DNA of 64,000 bases from Sulfuricella sp035530375 (GTDB lineage Bacteria; Pseudomonadota; Gammaproteobacteria; Burkholderiales; Sulfuricellaceae). How positions within the stretch are numbered: position 1 is the first letter of the stretch; every line of letters starts with the position of its first letter. The stretch spans positions 1-64,000 of the forward strand of contig DATKUY010000039.1 in NCBI GenBank assembly GCA_035530375.1. The letters run 5' to 3'. Under the pieces are notes generated by a model. The model did no database searches. It was given only the letters and a program-made list of their open reading frames with translations, and was not told the origin of the DNA. Positions 7,354-16,355 of the stretch are shown here, one piece after another. Both the position numbers and the translations under genes were made by a program.

Positions 7354-9882
7354 TCAACCGGAAAACCAGTGAATGAGGTTTACCTCGGCCGGAATGCGGG
7401 CTTCCTGATGCCAGGCGACGGCCCGCGGCGTGAAATCGGCGGCAGACCGTTCGGTAGCGATAAAACATTGGTAAATGTAGCCATGGGTTGCACCCGGTAT
7501 GCCGGCCTGGCATTCCATTACCTGCACCGTCACCGCATCGTCTTCCAGCGGGTCGGCGTACATCTGCACCTGCACGAATTCCGGCGGGATTTCGCCCAGA
7601 TAGACATGCAGGGCAAAGAACCATCCGCCCGGCCGTTGCTGCACCTCCTTGTTCGACAGATGCACCTCATGCCAATGCCGTCTGACTGTGGATTCCCAGG
7701 CAGCGAGCTCTTTTGCGAGGCTTCCGCCGCCTGCGCTGCGCCTCCGATACGCCGCAACGGCGGGGAGATAGGCGTCGCGCACGTAGTCCTGCAGCATACG
7801 GTTGCTGCTGAATTGCGGCGCAAGTTGGGACATGCTGGCGCGCATGCGCGCCGTCCACTCGCGCGGGATGCCTTGCGCATCGCGGCGATAAAACATGGGC
7901 ACGATTTCCTGCTCCAGCAGGCAGTAAAGCTGCTCGGCTTCGATATCGTCCCAGCCCGGCTCGGTATGTTCCATACCATCGCCCAGCGCCCAGCCGACTT
8001 CGGGAGCGTAGGCCTCGGCCCACCAGCCGTCCAGTTCGGAAAGATTAAGACCGCCGTTGACCAGGACCTTCATGCCGGAAGTGCCGCTTGCCTCCCATGG
8101 CCGGCGCGGGGTGTTGATCCACACATCCACGCCTTGCACCATCTCCTGCGCGAGATTCATGTCGTAATCCTCCAGAAATACCACATGCGCGCGAACCTCC
8201 GGACGGAGCTCGAATTCCGTCCATGCCTGGATGAAGCGCTTGCCGGTTTCGTCCAGCGGATGGGCCTTGCCGGCGACGATAAGCTGCACCGGGCATGCCT
8301 GGCCGGTCAGCAGCCGCGCCAGTCGCCCGGCATCGCGCAACAGCAGGTTGGGCCGCTTGTACTCGGTGAAACGCCGTGCGAAGCCGAGCGTGAGCACGTT
8401 CGGGTCCAGGATATTGCCGGCCTGCGCAATGGTTTCGGCGTCCGCGCCGCGCTGGCCGAGTTGGCGTGCCAACCGATGGCGCGCGTAATGCACCAGATCG
8501 CTCCGCTCCTCGCTGCGAAATATCCACAGCGCCTCGTCGCTCAGCTCCCGGATGGCGCCTGACAGTTTTTCGGGCATACCCAACCAGCGGTCCTTGCCGC
8601 AGGTGCCGGTCCATATCTTGTCAGCCCAGGGCGAGTCCCACGAGGAGACGTGCACGCCATTGGTGATATAGCCAACGGGCACCTCGCGTTGCGGCCAATC
8701 CGGATAAAGCCCCTGAAAAATGCGGCGGCTGACTGCGCCATGCAGTTGGCTCACACCATTGATCGTGCCGCAGGTGCGCGCAGCCAGATAGGCCATGTTG
8801 AACGATTCACCGTCTGATTCGGCATCCCTTCGGCCCAAGGTCAGCAGTTCGTGCGGCGAAATGCCCAGTTGCGTGGCGTAATGGGTAGTGCCGTATTCAG
8901 TAAGCAGACCCAGCGGAAAAGTATCGAAAGCTGCGGCTATCGGGGTGTGGGTGGTGAATATGTTGCCGGCCCGGGTTGCCCAAAGCGCCTCCCAGAAATC
9001 GACGCGATTGTCCTCCATGAATTGCCGCGCCCGTTCAAGCGTTACCAGGGCGGCGTGACCCTCGTTGAGGTGGCATACATCCGGATGCAGTCCAAGCGCC
9101 TCCAGCGTGCGCCATCCGCCAACGCCGAGCACGATCTCCTGCACCAGGCGCATCTCCACGCCGCCGCCGTACAGTTTGCCGGTGATGCCGCGGTCGGCAG
9201 GGCTGTTCATGGGATCATTGCTGTCCAGCAGGTACAGGTTCACCCTTCCCACCCGCGCCTGCCACGCGCGCAGGATCAGCGTCCGCCCCGGAAGCTCGAT
9301 GGGCACCCCGAGCCAGCCGCCGTCGGCATCGCGAACCGGCGTGATGGGCATATTGGCGGGCGTGTTGTAGGGATATATTTCAAGCTGCCTGCCGCGGGCG
9401 TCGAGCATCTGGCGGAAGTAGCCCTCCTGGTACAAGAGCCCCACCGCGACCAGCGGCACGCCCAGGTCGCTTGCGGTTTTCAGGTGATCGCCGGCCAGCA
9501 CCCCCAGTCCGCCGGAATACAGCGGCAGGGCTTCCGCCAGGCCATATTCCATGCTGAAGTAAGCGACAAGCGCATCACTATCCGGATGCATGCTGCCGAA
9601 CCAGGTGCGGGCCGAAGAATAATCGCGCCGTGCCTGCATCAAATGCTCGATCCTGGCCCGGAATTCCTCGTTCTTGGCCAACTGCTCCAGGTTTTTTTGC
9701 GAAATGTTCTGCAGGATCAGCCATGGGTTCCTGGTTCGCGCCCAGACTGCCGGCGCCATCTCCTTCCACAAGAGATCCGCCGCGTGACTCCAGGTCCAGC
9801 CCAGATCAAGGCTGAGCTCGGCCAATCCCGCCATGTCTTCGGGCAGGTGCCTTAAAAAGGGGTGTATCGAGGGTGTTTCCAT
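7354..9882 (-). CDS. glgP: Alpha-glucan phosphorylase (GT35)
   Basis: This enzyme releases glucose-1-phosphate from glycogen or maltodextrins with a pyridoxal phosphate cofactor. The cofactor-lysine region SGTSGMKVLVNGG is present near residue 603, followed by LSELDGWWAEAY. The N-terminus PFLRHLPEDMAGLAEL is typical of the shorter bacterial alpha-glucan phosphorylases. I chose the ATG at 9882 (METPSIHPF, 842 residues) because a GAGACAGG-like ribosome site precedes it; in-frame starts at 9903 and 9942 are possible. No other glycogen gene is in the window. It is the last gene before the MCE operon, with a 99-base gap. Confidence 0.92.
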   Translation of the reverse strand: METPSIHPFLRHLPEDMAGLAELSLDLGWTWSHAADLLWKEMAPAVWARTRNPWLILQNISQKNLEQLAKNEEFRARIEHLMQARRDYSSARTWFGSMHPDSDALVAYFSMEYGLAEALPLYSGGLGVLAGDHLKTASDLGVPLVAVGLLYQEGYFRQMLDARGRQLEIYPYNTPANMPITPVRDADGGWLGVPIELPGRTLILRAWQARVGRVNLYLLDSNDPMNSPADRGITGKLYGGGVEMRLVQEIVLGVGGWRTLEALGLHPDVCHLNEGHAALVTLERARQFMEDNRVDFWEALWATRAGNIFTTHTPIAAAFDTFPLGLLTEYGTTHYATQLGISPHELLTLGRRDAESDGESFNMAYLAARTCGTINGVSQLHGAVSRRIFQGLYPDWPQREVPVGYITNGVHVSSWDSPWADKIWTGTCGKDRWLGMPEKLSGAIRELSDEALWIFRSEERSDLVHYARHRLARQLGQRGADAETIAQAGNILDPNVLTLGFARRFTEYKRPNLLLRDAGRLARLLTGQACPVQLIVAGKAHPLDETGKRFIQAWTEFELRPEVRAHVVFLEDYDMNLAQEMVQGVDVWINTPRRPWEASGTSGMKVLVNGGLNLSELDGWWAEAYAPEVGWALGDGMEHTEPGWDDIEAEQLYCLLEQEIVPMFYRRDAQGIPREWTARMRASMSQLAPQFSSNRMLQDYVRDAYLPAVAAYRRRSAGGGSLAKELAAWESTVRRHWHEVHLSNKEVQQRPGGWFFALHVYLGEIPPEFVQVQMYADPLEDDAVTVQVMECQAGIPGATHGYIYQCFIATERSAADFTPRAVAWHQEARIPAEVNLIHWFSG

Positions 9883-9981
9883 TTGTTTGCCTGTCTCAAT
9901 CATGACGCTATCAACATTCGTTCCGTCGCCAGCGTGGCGCACATGGAGAAATAATAGATTACGCTCTTCTGATTAACCTGT

Positions 9982-10626
9982 TTATTTGGGAGGATTGGAT
10001 AGCAAAGTGCCATAGTAGGCCGAAAAATCGGAGATTTGCCCAAGCAATCCGGGCAACGCGCTGTTTGCCGCCAGAACTCCGCCATACGGGTCATCGCTGG
10101 GCGCGTTTTCGAATGCCTCGAATTCTTTGGTAGCCAACACCCGATGATTTGCCTGCTCGACAAGCTGGACACGCAATTTCAGGTGAAGCCGGCTGGGGGA
10201 GCTCATGAATTCCTGTCGCAGAAGGACAAGTTCCATATCCAGGCGAATATCGCCTCTTGATGTCTCAGCGGCAGAGGTCACAGCACGAAATCCGCTTTGC
10301 CTTTCCAGCGCTCTTTCCAACAGAGGAGCGATCATCTTCGCGGGAGAATCCACCCAACGGTTTCTGGCGAAATATTCGAGGACATGGGGTTGGCGCACGA
10401 AAGCCATGCGTGACGTATCGTAACCCGGCATTGCACGAATCGGGCTGATAGACAGGGTCAATGGGATCGGTCTGACATGCTCTGCCTGGCTTGGTTGTGC
10501 CTCTATCAGGTAAGTGTGTTGAAACTCCGTTTCCACTGGACGGAAACTTGCGCAGCCGGCAAGCACCAGGATCAAAACCGGGGAGATGGTCTTGCTGCCG
10601 TATTTTTTTCCACGGAAATGCCACAT
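9982..10626 (-). CDS. PqiC-like ABC-transport auxiliary lipoprotein
   Basis: A 214-residue lipoprotein. After a short basic N-terminus comes a hydrophobic stretch ending in the lipobox LAGC (about residue 24), then an alpha/beta domain of the ABC-type transport auxiliary lipoprotein family, as in PqiC and LetB-partner proteins. It probably sits in the outer membrane facing the periplasm and takes part in lipid transfer with the MCE protein encoded just upstream. A GGGGAG site precedes the ATG. It is the last gene of a four-gene operon (permease, ATPase, MCE, lipoprotein), 13 bases after mlaD. Confidence 0.82.
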   Translation of the reverse strand: MWHFRGKKYGSKTISPVLILVLAGCASFRPVETEFQHTYLIEAQPSQAEHVRPIPLTLSISPIRAMPGYDTSRMAFVRQPHVLEYFARNRWVDSPAKMIAPLLERALERQSGFRAVTSAAETSRGDIRLDMELVLLRQEFMSSPSRLHLKLRVQLVEQANHRVLATKEFEAFENAPSDDPYGGVLAANSALPGLLGQISDFSAYYGTLLSNPPK

Positions 10627-10639
10627 TCTGCCAACTCCC

Positions 10640-11542
10640 CTATTCGCCAGGACCCGGCTCGGGCTGAGGCTTCCCGAATACCAGGGTGGCTGGATTGCTT
10701 TCCAGTTGGTCGCTTACCCGACGCAACGAGGCGCTTAAATCCCTCAAATCATTGACAAGCAGCCGCATGTCCTGAAGTGTGTCTGGTACAGCGGACACAG
10801 CGCGACCGGTCTCTCTTGTTGTGTGTGAAGCTTCATTTGCCAAGCGCTCCACCGCTTCTGCGCTATGTCCGACATGCTCGATCAGTTGTTCCAGTTCAGC
10901 GCTGGCGCGTGCGCTATGCTTCAGTGTTAGTGCGGCATTATCGACACTGGCCTGGATTGATGTTGAGCGCGAAGCCAGAGCGCGTGTAACTTTATCGATT
11001 TGCTCCAGGCTGTGCTTGAAAGTACGACGGTTGTCCTCATCCATCACGGCATTGACCTTGTCGGCAACGCCATTGATGCTCGCCAGCAGGCTGGTCAGCG
11101 CGGTATCCAGCCGTGTCATCAATGACGGCCCTGCCTGGATTACCGGGTATTCCCCGGTGGGTCCGGGTTTCAGCAAGGGAGACTGTGAACTGCCTCCGGA
11201 AAGTTCGACATAGGCGATTCCGGTCAGCCCTTGCGTGCGCAGCACGGCTACAGAATCCACCTTGACGGGGGTTCCGTGCTCGATTTTGAGCAGCAGTCTT
11301 ACCCTTTCGGAGTTTGATGGGTCCAGCGCAATGCCGCGAACGTTGCCGACCTCGACACCGCGATATTTTACCGAGGCATTTAAATTGAGGCCGGAAACGG
11401 ACTCGCTCATGAAAACATAATAGGAATCGTAGGTTTTGCGATATCGGCCGTCCGTGCCTAACCAAAGCAGAATGGCGACCAAAGCCGCACCCAGCAGCAG
11501 GGTGAAGAGTCCTACAATGGCGAAATTTACTTTCGATTCCAC
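10640..11542 (-). CDS. MlaD-type MCE domain protein
   Basis: A 300-residue protein with one N-terminal membrane helix (about residues 5-28), one MCE domain (about 35-115) and a long helical C-terminal part (about 140-290). MCE proteins form hexameric rings that carry phospholipids across the periplasm. The C-terminal helices may form a needle as in PqiB-like proteins; that is inference. I prefer the GTG at 11542 (VESKVNFAIV) because a good GGGAG site precedes it; a TTG at 11554 would add four residues. The start overlaps the 3' end of the ATPase gene by 16 bases, which suggests translational coupling. Confidence 0.87.
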   Translation of the reverse strand: MESKVNFAIVGLFTLLLGAALVAILLWLGTDGRYRKTYDSYYVFMSESVSGLNLNASVKYRGVEVGNVRGIALDPSNSERVRLLLKIEHGTPVKVDSVAVLRTQGLTGIAYVELSGGSSQSPLLKPGPTGEYPVIQAGPSLMTRLDTALTSLLASINGVADKVNAVMDEDNRRTFKHSLEQIDKVTRALASRSTSIQASVDNAALTLKHSARASAELEQLIEHVGHSAEAVERLANEASHTTRETGRAVSAVPDTLQDMRLLVNDLRDLSASLRRVSDQLESNPATLVFGKPQPEPGPGE

Positions 11543-12312
11543 GCCTGCTCCCAAGCCGCACGACCGCGCGGTCCATAAAAATACTCGCGCACCATGGGGT
11601 GATCCAGCTTCGATAATTCTTCCATGGTGCCCATCCCCAGTAAATGCCCTTCTCCCAGAATGGCTACCCGATCCGCGACTCGCCAGAGCAAGTCAATATC
11701 GTGCGTTACTATCAGAATGGTCAATCCGAGCAATTCTTTCAAGTGTTTTACCAACTCATCAAGGCCGCCGGCGCTCAGAGGATCAAGACCAGCCGTGGGC
11801 TCGTCCAGAAACAGCAGTTCCGGATCGAGTGCGATGGATCTTGCCAACGCAGCCCGCTTGCGCATGCCGCCAGAGAGTTCGGAAGGAAATTTATCTCTGG
11901 CACTCGCTGGCAAACCGACCAGACTGATCTTGACGGCCGCGATTTCCTTGATGAGTTTTTCGCTCAGATCCGTATGCTCATACAGCGGCATGCTGACATT
12001 TTCAGCCACTGTAAGTGCGCTGAACAGTGCTCCGCGCTCGAACATGACACCCAGCCGGCGGCGCAAAAACAGGGCATCCTCTTCACTCATCCCCTGAACT
12101 TCATTGCCGAATACTTTAATTGTGCCGGAAACTGGCCGCTGAAGCTGGATAATTTCCCTCAATAGAGTCGATTTCCCGCAGCCGCTGCTCCCTGCCAAAA
12201 CAAAGATTTCTCCACGTTGCACGGTAAGGCTTACATCCTCGTGCACCACTGCCGCGCCAAAACGGGTATGCAGATGGCGAATTTCAATGACCGGATCGTT
12301 TGGTGTGCTCAT
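11527..12312 (-). CDS. MlaF-like lipid ABC transporter ATPase
   Basis: A 261-residue ATPase with Walker A GSSGCGKST, signature LSGGMRKRAALA, Walker B LLFLDEPTAGLD and an H-loop VTHD. The signature with MRKR and the overall pattern match the ATPases of Mla/MCE lipid transport systems. It acts at the inner membrane with the permease encoded upstream; the ATGA overlap of their stop and start codons shows tight coupling. It drives lipid movement between the inner membrane and the MCE channel, in a direction the sequence does not reveal. Confidence 0.9.
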   Translation of the reverse strand: MSTPNDPVIEIRHLHTRFGAAVVHEDVSLTVQRGEIFVLAGSSGCGKSTLLREIIQLQRPVSGTIKVFGNEVQGMSEEDALFLRRRLGVMFERGALFSALTVAENVSMPLYEHTDLSEKLIKEIAAVKISLVGLPASARDKFPSELSGGMRKRAALARSIALDPELLFLDEPTAGLDPLSAGGLDELVKHLKELLGLTILIVTHDIDLLWRVADRVAILGEGHLLGMGTMEELSKLDHPMVREYFYGPRGRAAWEQAWNRK

Positions 12313-13445
12313 ATCTTCAGCCAGCTGAAGATCACGGAAAATAGCGCGTCAAAGACGATAACAAGGAAAATCGCCTGCACCACGCTGACCGTTGTTTGTC
12401 TGCCCACGCTTTCTGAGCTGCCGCTTACGCGAAACCCCTGGAAGCAGCCAACGAGGGCGATTATTGCCGCAAAAACCGGGGCTTTGCCAACACCGACGAG
12501 AAATGAACTGACCTGGATGGAATCGCCGAATCGATCGAGAAATTCGACAAAGCTGATATTGAGCTGGCTTTGAGCCATGATCATGCCGCCGAACACACCC
12601 AGGATATCGGCATATACCGTAAGCAAGGGCAGCGCTATAATCAGCGCGACCATCTTGGGCAACACGAGCAAGTCCATTGGCGAAACGCCAATAGTTTGCA
12701 GGGCGTCGATCTCTTCCGTAACCTTCATGGTACCGATCTGCGCCGCATAAGCCGATCCCGAACGTCCTGCCACGATGATTGCCGTCAGAAGCGGAGCCAT
12801 TTCGCGCAGGATGGAAAGCCCCACCAGATCAGCGACAAAGATATTGGCACCGTAGCGCGCCAACTGCTCGGCACCCTGGTAGGCAATGACCACTCCAATG
12901 AGAAAGGCAAGCAAGCCGACAATGGGCAGAGCATTGAATCCGGCAACTTGAAGATTGAACAGGATGGCACGCCATCGTATGCGCGAGGGCTGCATCAGGC
13001 AGCGCCAGGTAGCCAGGCTGGTTTCACCCAGGAATGAGAGGATACCCAGCAATTGCTCCAGATGGAGCCAGACCTTCCTGCCTGTCCTTTCAAGAAAGCC
13101 ACGCTGCTCCTCTACCGCCCTTCCCTCCTCAACGGCGTGTATCCGGATCAGATCAAGCAACGCCCCATGCTCCCGGCGCAAACCCCGCGTTGAAACAGTG
13201 CATCCCATGGCTTCCAGTTGGCGGATGGTACGGAAGATCAGCCATGCTCCGGCAGTATCCAGGTCGTTGACCGATGAACAATCTACCGTCACAGGTCCAG
13301 GTTGAGGCATGGAAAGCCGCTCCAGGCACTTCTCAAGCAAGCGGGAATCTCGCAGTATCCAGGTACCGGAGAAATAAATGACGGCGCCCTCTTCCGACAT
13401 TTCGAGGTTCGCTTCAGCTTCCGACATGGTGGAGGCGTCTTTCAT
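12309..13445 (-). CDS. MlaE-type permease with fused N-terminal STAS domain
   Basis: A 378-residue protein. Residues about 15-105 resemble a STAS domain (pattern VTVDCSSVNDLDTAGAWL); residues about 150-375 are the MlaE permease with around five or six membrane helices and the typical segment REMAPLLTAIIVAGRSGSA. In E. coli the STAS protein MlaB is separate and binds the ATPase; here it is fused to the permease. It is the first gene of the operon. No MlaC or MlaA gene is nearby. The ATG at 13445 has no obvious ribosome site; a second ATG lies six codons in. Confidence 0.88.
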   Translation of the reverse strand: MKDASTMSEAEANLEMSEEGAVIYFSGTWILRDSRLLEKCLERLSMPQPGPVTVDCSSVNDLDTAGAWLIFRTIRQLEAMGCTVSTRGLRREHGALLDLIRIHAVEEGRAVEEQRGFLERTGRKVWLHLEQLLGILSFLGETSLATWRCLMQPSRIRWRAILFNLQVAGFNALPIVGLLAFLIGVVIAYQGAEQLARYGANIFVADLVGLSILREMAPLLTAIIVAGRSGSAYAAQIGTMKVTEEIDALQTIGVSPMDLLVLPKMVALIIALPLLTVYADILGVFGGMIMAQSQLNISFVEFLDRFGDSIQVSSFLVGVGKAPVFAAIIALVGCFQGFRVSGSSESVGRQTTVSVVQAIFLVIVFDALFSVIFSWLKI

Positions 13446-13477
13446 GAAGAGACTTTAGGCAACAAGCACCGGGGTTG

Positions 13478-13705
13478 TCAAACCTGGCGGCGTTCCATGA
13501 ATGCCTGTGCAGGGGTGTCACTGACCGCCGTCAGAAGAAGTTGTCTCATTTTTTGAGCATAGGGCAAAACCGGAAAATATTCCTGTAGATCGGCTCTTTC
13601 TGCCAGCTCAACCGCCAGTGAGTTTACAAAAATCGTCCCGATTACCGGCAACTGAGCATTTGCCCGCCGCTTTATGGCCGACTGATACTCCCAAGCCGAC
13701 GTCAA
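13478..13705 (-). CDS. Possible small hypothetical protein
   Basis: An open frame of 75 residues with a TTG start in the otherwise empty gap between the permease gene and tRNA-Arg. The sequence (LPVIGTIFVNSLAVELAERA in the middle) is not obviously low-complexity or frame-shadow-like, but I do not recognise a family, and no good ribosome site is visible. It may be a gene remnant or chance. The region probably also contains the MCE operon promoter. Confidence 0.22.
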   Translation of the reverse strand: MTSAWEYQSAIKRRANAQLPVIGTIFVNSLAVELAERADLQEYFPVLPYAQKMRQLLLTAVSDTPAQAFMERRQV

Positions 13706-13725
13706 CCCGTGTAAAATGGCGTATC

Positions 13726-13801
13726 GCCCCAGTAGCTCAGTGGATAGAGCGACCCCCTCCTAAGGGGTAGGTCGGACGTTCGATTCGTCTCTGGGGCACC
13801 A
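13726..13801 (+). tRNA. tRNA-Arg (anticodon CCT)
   Basis: A full cloverleaf can be drawn: acceptor GCCCCAG/CTGGGGC, D-arm GCTC...GAGC, anticodon stem ACCCC/GGGGT with loop CTCCTAA and anticodon CCT, and a T-arm with loop TTCGATT. CCA is encoded at 13799-13801. The anticodon CCT reads the AGG codon. A TAAAAT -10-like element lies at 13712-13717. No integrase or duplicated 3' end is seen nearby. Confidence 0.95.
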
Positions 13802-13978
13802 GCCCTCCTGGCCGATATGTCAGAGCACGTAATTCTTTGATTTTATCGAGGCCGGACCGGGATTAAGAACCGGGAAGGCAATACCCAGGGCATGTTGTCT
13901 GCCCGATGAAAAACAACTGACCGATCGACCGGCACAATAGCCAGAAATGTGGGTTTCACCACTGAAAAATCATGCATC

Positions 13979-14473
13979 ATGAATAAAACAAGCGATAGCG
14001 AACTCCTTGAGGAACACTTCGACGCACTGGAAATTCTGGCCGAAGAAGCGTGCAGCGAAGCCGATGCGCTCCCCGTCCTCAAGCCGGTCGAGACTCGCAC
14101 AAACATACGCCAGCAAGAACGCTATTTGGTCAGATGGCGGATGGCTATCGTCTTCGATGAAGATAAAGGCAAGGACACCTTCCATGGCAGGGTAAACGAC
14201 ATTTCCATGGGTGGAATCAGCATCCACTGCGATCAGAATATCTTTTATAAAGGCAATGTGACTTTATTGCTGGCGGTTCCGCCGCTCAATGTCGCACACA
14301 GTAAAAGAATCCTTGAAATCAAGAGCCGTGTGGTTTACACCATACTTTCTAAAAATTCGTTCCGAATTGGCTTTCAATTTATCGGGTTCAAGGCGGGGGA
14401 TGAAGAATTCCTGGAAAAACGCCTGAAAAGCAACCACACCCTTTACCGGGATTTCGAACCGCCGCAGGAGTGA
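13979..14473 (+). CDS. PilZ domain protein
   Basis: A 164-residue protein with an N-terminal acidic helical part and a PilZ domain from about residue 45. The two c-di-GMP binding motifs are visible: RYLVR (48-52) and NDISMGG (73-79). PilZ proteins bind cyclic di-GMP and alter motility, exopolysaccharide or transcription by protein contact. I chose the ATG at 13979 (MNKTSDSELL) over a GTG 30 bases upstream. It is followed closely by the YdcF gene. With the HD-GYP protein at 794 it is one of two c-di-GMP-related genes in the window. Confidence 0.87.
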   Translation: MNKTSDSELLEEHFDALEILAEEACSEADALPVLKPVETRTNIRQQERYLVRWRMAIVFDEDKGKDTFHGRVNDISMGGISIHCDQNIFYKGNVTLLLAVPPLNVAHSKRILEIKSRVVYTILSKNSFRIGFQFIGFKAGDEEFLEKRLKSNHTLYRDFEPPQE

Positions 14474-14501
14474 TTCGCCAATTCGCCGGAGCACATGAAG
14501 A

Positions 14502-15314
14502 ATGGACTCGGTTTTCTTTTGGTTATCCAAGCTGGCGTGGCTGATCATCGCTCCGGACAGTCTGCTAGTGATTCTGGCGCTCGTGACCTGGGCGCTGCTA
14601 TGGCATGGAATGAACCGGATGGCAAAGCGGATACTGGGTCTTGCAGCCATTGCCATGCTGATCGTGGCGCTCTTCCCTGTAGGCGAATGGGTTCTTTATC
14701 CGCTGGAAAAAAGGTTTTCTGCAAATCCCGTTCTGCCACAAAAAATCGATGGGATTATCGTGTTGAGCGGCGCCGAGGATGCAAACCTTTCCGCCATATG
14801 GAATCAGGTGGAGCTAGGCGATGGCGCGGAGCGCCTGCTGGCATTCCTGGCTCTGGCAAGACGATACCCTGAAGCGAAGCTGGTGTTTGCAGGCGGGAGC
14901 GGAAGCATGGTGAACCAGGCGCACAAAGGGGCGGATGTGGCGAAAAGGTTATTTGAACAGCAGGGGCTGGACGTCTCGCGGATCACCTTTGAAAGAGAAT
15001 CCAGAAACACTTTTGAAAACGCCGTGTTGAGCAAGGCACTGGTCAAACCCGCTCCCGGGGAAAACTGGATATTGATTACATCCGCTTTTCACATGCCGCG
15101 CTCAGTCGGAATTTTCTGCCGGGCGGGATGGCCGGTGATCCCATATCCGGTGGACCACCGTGCCTGGCCCGGCAACCTTCTTCGCATTGACCTCGGCCTG
15201 GCCGGGCATCTTGGCGAAATGGCGATGGGGGTCAAAGAGTGGGTGGGACTGGCGGCCTATTATGCCACCGGGAAAACGGCGGCTTTGCTGCCGGCGGGTT
15301 GCGTCGGGCATTAA
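14502..15314 (+). CDS. YdcF/ElyC-like DUF218 membrane protein
   Basis: A 270-residue protein with two N-terminal membrane helices (about 12-35 and 42-62), then the DUF218/YdcF domain: GIIVLSG (about 84), FAGGSG, RESRNTFENA and ITSAFHMPRS. ElyC in E. coli, of the same fold, affects envelope stability and undecaprenyl-phosphate use; a similar envelope role is likely but not shown. The start gives MDSVFFWLSKLAWLIIAP, usual for the family. It follows the PilZ gene with a 28-base gap. Confidence 0.88.
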   Translation: MDSVFFWLSKLAWLIIAPDSLLVILALVTWALLWHGMNRMAKRILGLAAIAMLIVALFPVGEWVLYPLEKRFSANPVLPQKIDGIIVLSGAEDANLSAIWNQVELGDGAERLLAFLALARRYPEAKLVFAGGSGSMVNQAHKGADVAKRLFEQQGLDVSRITFERESRNTFENAVLSKALVKPAPGENWILITSAFHMPRSVGIFCRAGWPVIPYPVDHRAWPGNLLRIDLGLAGHLGEMAMGVKEWVGLAAYYATGKTAALLPAGCVGH

Positions 15315-15341
15315 ATCTACTGCCGGCGATTCAGGCCGGAT

Positions 15342-15974
15342 TTAATTTTGCCTGCGGATCGGAAGATATCTGGGAATCCCTCTGAGTGGGGCTCCCGGCA
15401 CGACTATTTTGGTTCTGGCATCAACCGCCTTGGCTGCAACAGCCTTGCTGGGCTCTTTCGGCTTTGCTTTCTTCTTCTTCACGGCAACAACAGCCGGCTT
15501 CTTTTTCTCGGGTTTTTTGTAATTGCAGACATACTCGAATTTCTGTTCTCCCGCGGTATCGGGAATCACATAATTCGGCCTGCCATAGTAATCGGCAGTG
15601 ATAATTTTGATCTCGCTGCCATCCTCGGCGTAATACACTCTCATCAGCAGTTCCGCGATGCGGGCATCACAACCATAGCGAACCAGCGACTTTGACGATT
15701 TGAAATAAAAATCCCCCGGTTGCGCCTGCTCGTCCGCCGAATAAATTTCCCGGTCCCAGGCCGTCACGACAGCTCCCCGGCGTATCAAACTGGCCAGATC
15801 GACTTCGATACGCATTTTCTCGTTGGCCACCACTGTCGACCAGGTAGCGGCCTCGGCGCCAAACGCAAAACACAACAAAGCCGCCGCCAGCGCAAATCGC
15901 TTGAGAAAACCACCGGGAAACGCGAGAGTCGATAAGATTTTATTTTTCAATTGTAATGGCGCCCCAGGCAACAC
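15342..15974 (-). CDS. Exported Adhesin_E-like protein with Lys-rich tail
   Basis: A protein of up to 210 residues. A hydrophobic signal peptide (FALAAALLCFAFGAEA, cleaved before ATWS) lies at about residues 26-42, which is deep; the true start may be downstream of the GTG at 15974. The mature part (about 43-150) has the surface-adhesin-E-like pattern with paired Cys (YGCDARI and YVCNYK). The C-terminal third is rich in Lys, Pro and Ala. It is probably periplasmic or surface-attached. The role is unknown and the adhesin name is only a family label. It is convergent with the YdcF gene. Confidence 0.68.
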   Translation of the reverse strand: MLPGAPLQLKNKILSTLAFPGGFLKRFALAAALLCFAFGAEAATWSTVVANEKMRIEVDLASLIRRGAVVTAWDREIYSADEQAQPGDFYFKSSKSLVRYGCDARIAELLMRVYYAEDGSEIKIITADYYGRPNYVIPDTAGEQKFEYVCNYKKPEKKKPAVVAVKKKKAKPKEPSKAVAAKAVDARTKIVVPGAPLRGIPRYLPIRRQN

Positions 15975-16355
15975 GATGTTCCTGATTCTAGCGTATCGTC
16001 TATTTATATCGGCCGCAATTGGAATAAATTTACCTCCATCTAGAAAATACTTACTGATTAAGACATTAACAATGATGGGAGCATGCCGGTATGCGGCAAT
16101 TAATGCACACTTCGCAGAGGATGGTTACACATTGACGGCTAACTCCATGATGCAAGTATGTATTTAATTATCATATTGTTTTTATTGATCTAATTTTTAG
16201 CCTGATTTTTAACCATCTCAACCAATTCCCTTATCGGCAATACACTTGGACTCCATTCATACAAGTTTTCCACAAAGTTATCCACTGAAAATGTGCATGA
16301 AGTCGGAACGCGTTTGTCTCTATCCATTTATCGTGTTTTTTGGTAACGTTCCCAG
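15975..16355. other. AT-rich intergenic region without a gene
   Basis: A 381-base gap between divergent genes that is clearly more AT-rich than its surroundings. No convincing open frame, RNA gene or repeat family member is seen. Near its right end are two sequences close to DnaA boxes, TTTTCCACA (16266-16274) and TTATCCACT (16278-16286), three bases apart. It must contain the promoters of the Adhesin_E-like gene and the NUDIX gene, but I cannot point to clear -35/-10 pairs. Confidence 0.5.

Noticed and set aside
13726..13801. tRNA-Arg(CCT) as an integration site for a mobile island
   Set aside because: No integrase, no second copy of the tRNA 3' end and no phage genes follow it.
16266..16286. 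A chromosomal replication origin
   Set aside because: Only two imperfect DnaA-box-like sites are present, and no dnaA, dnaN, rpmH or gidA lies nearby.
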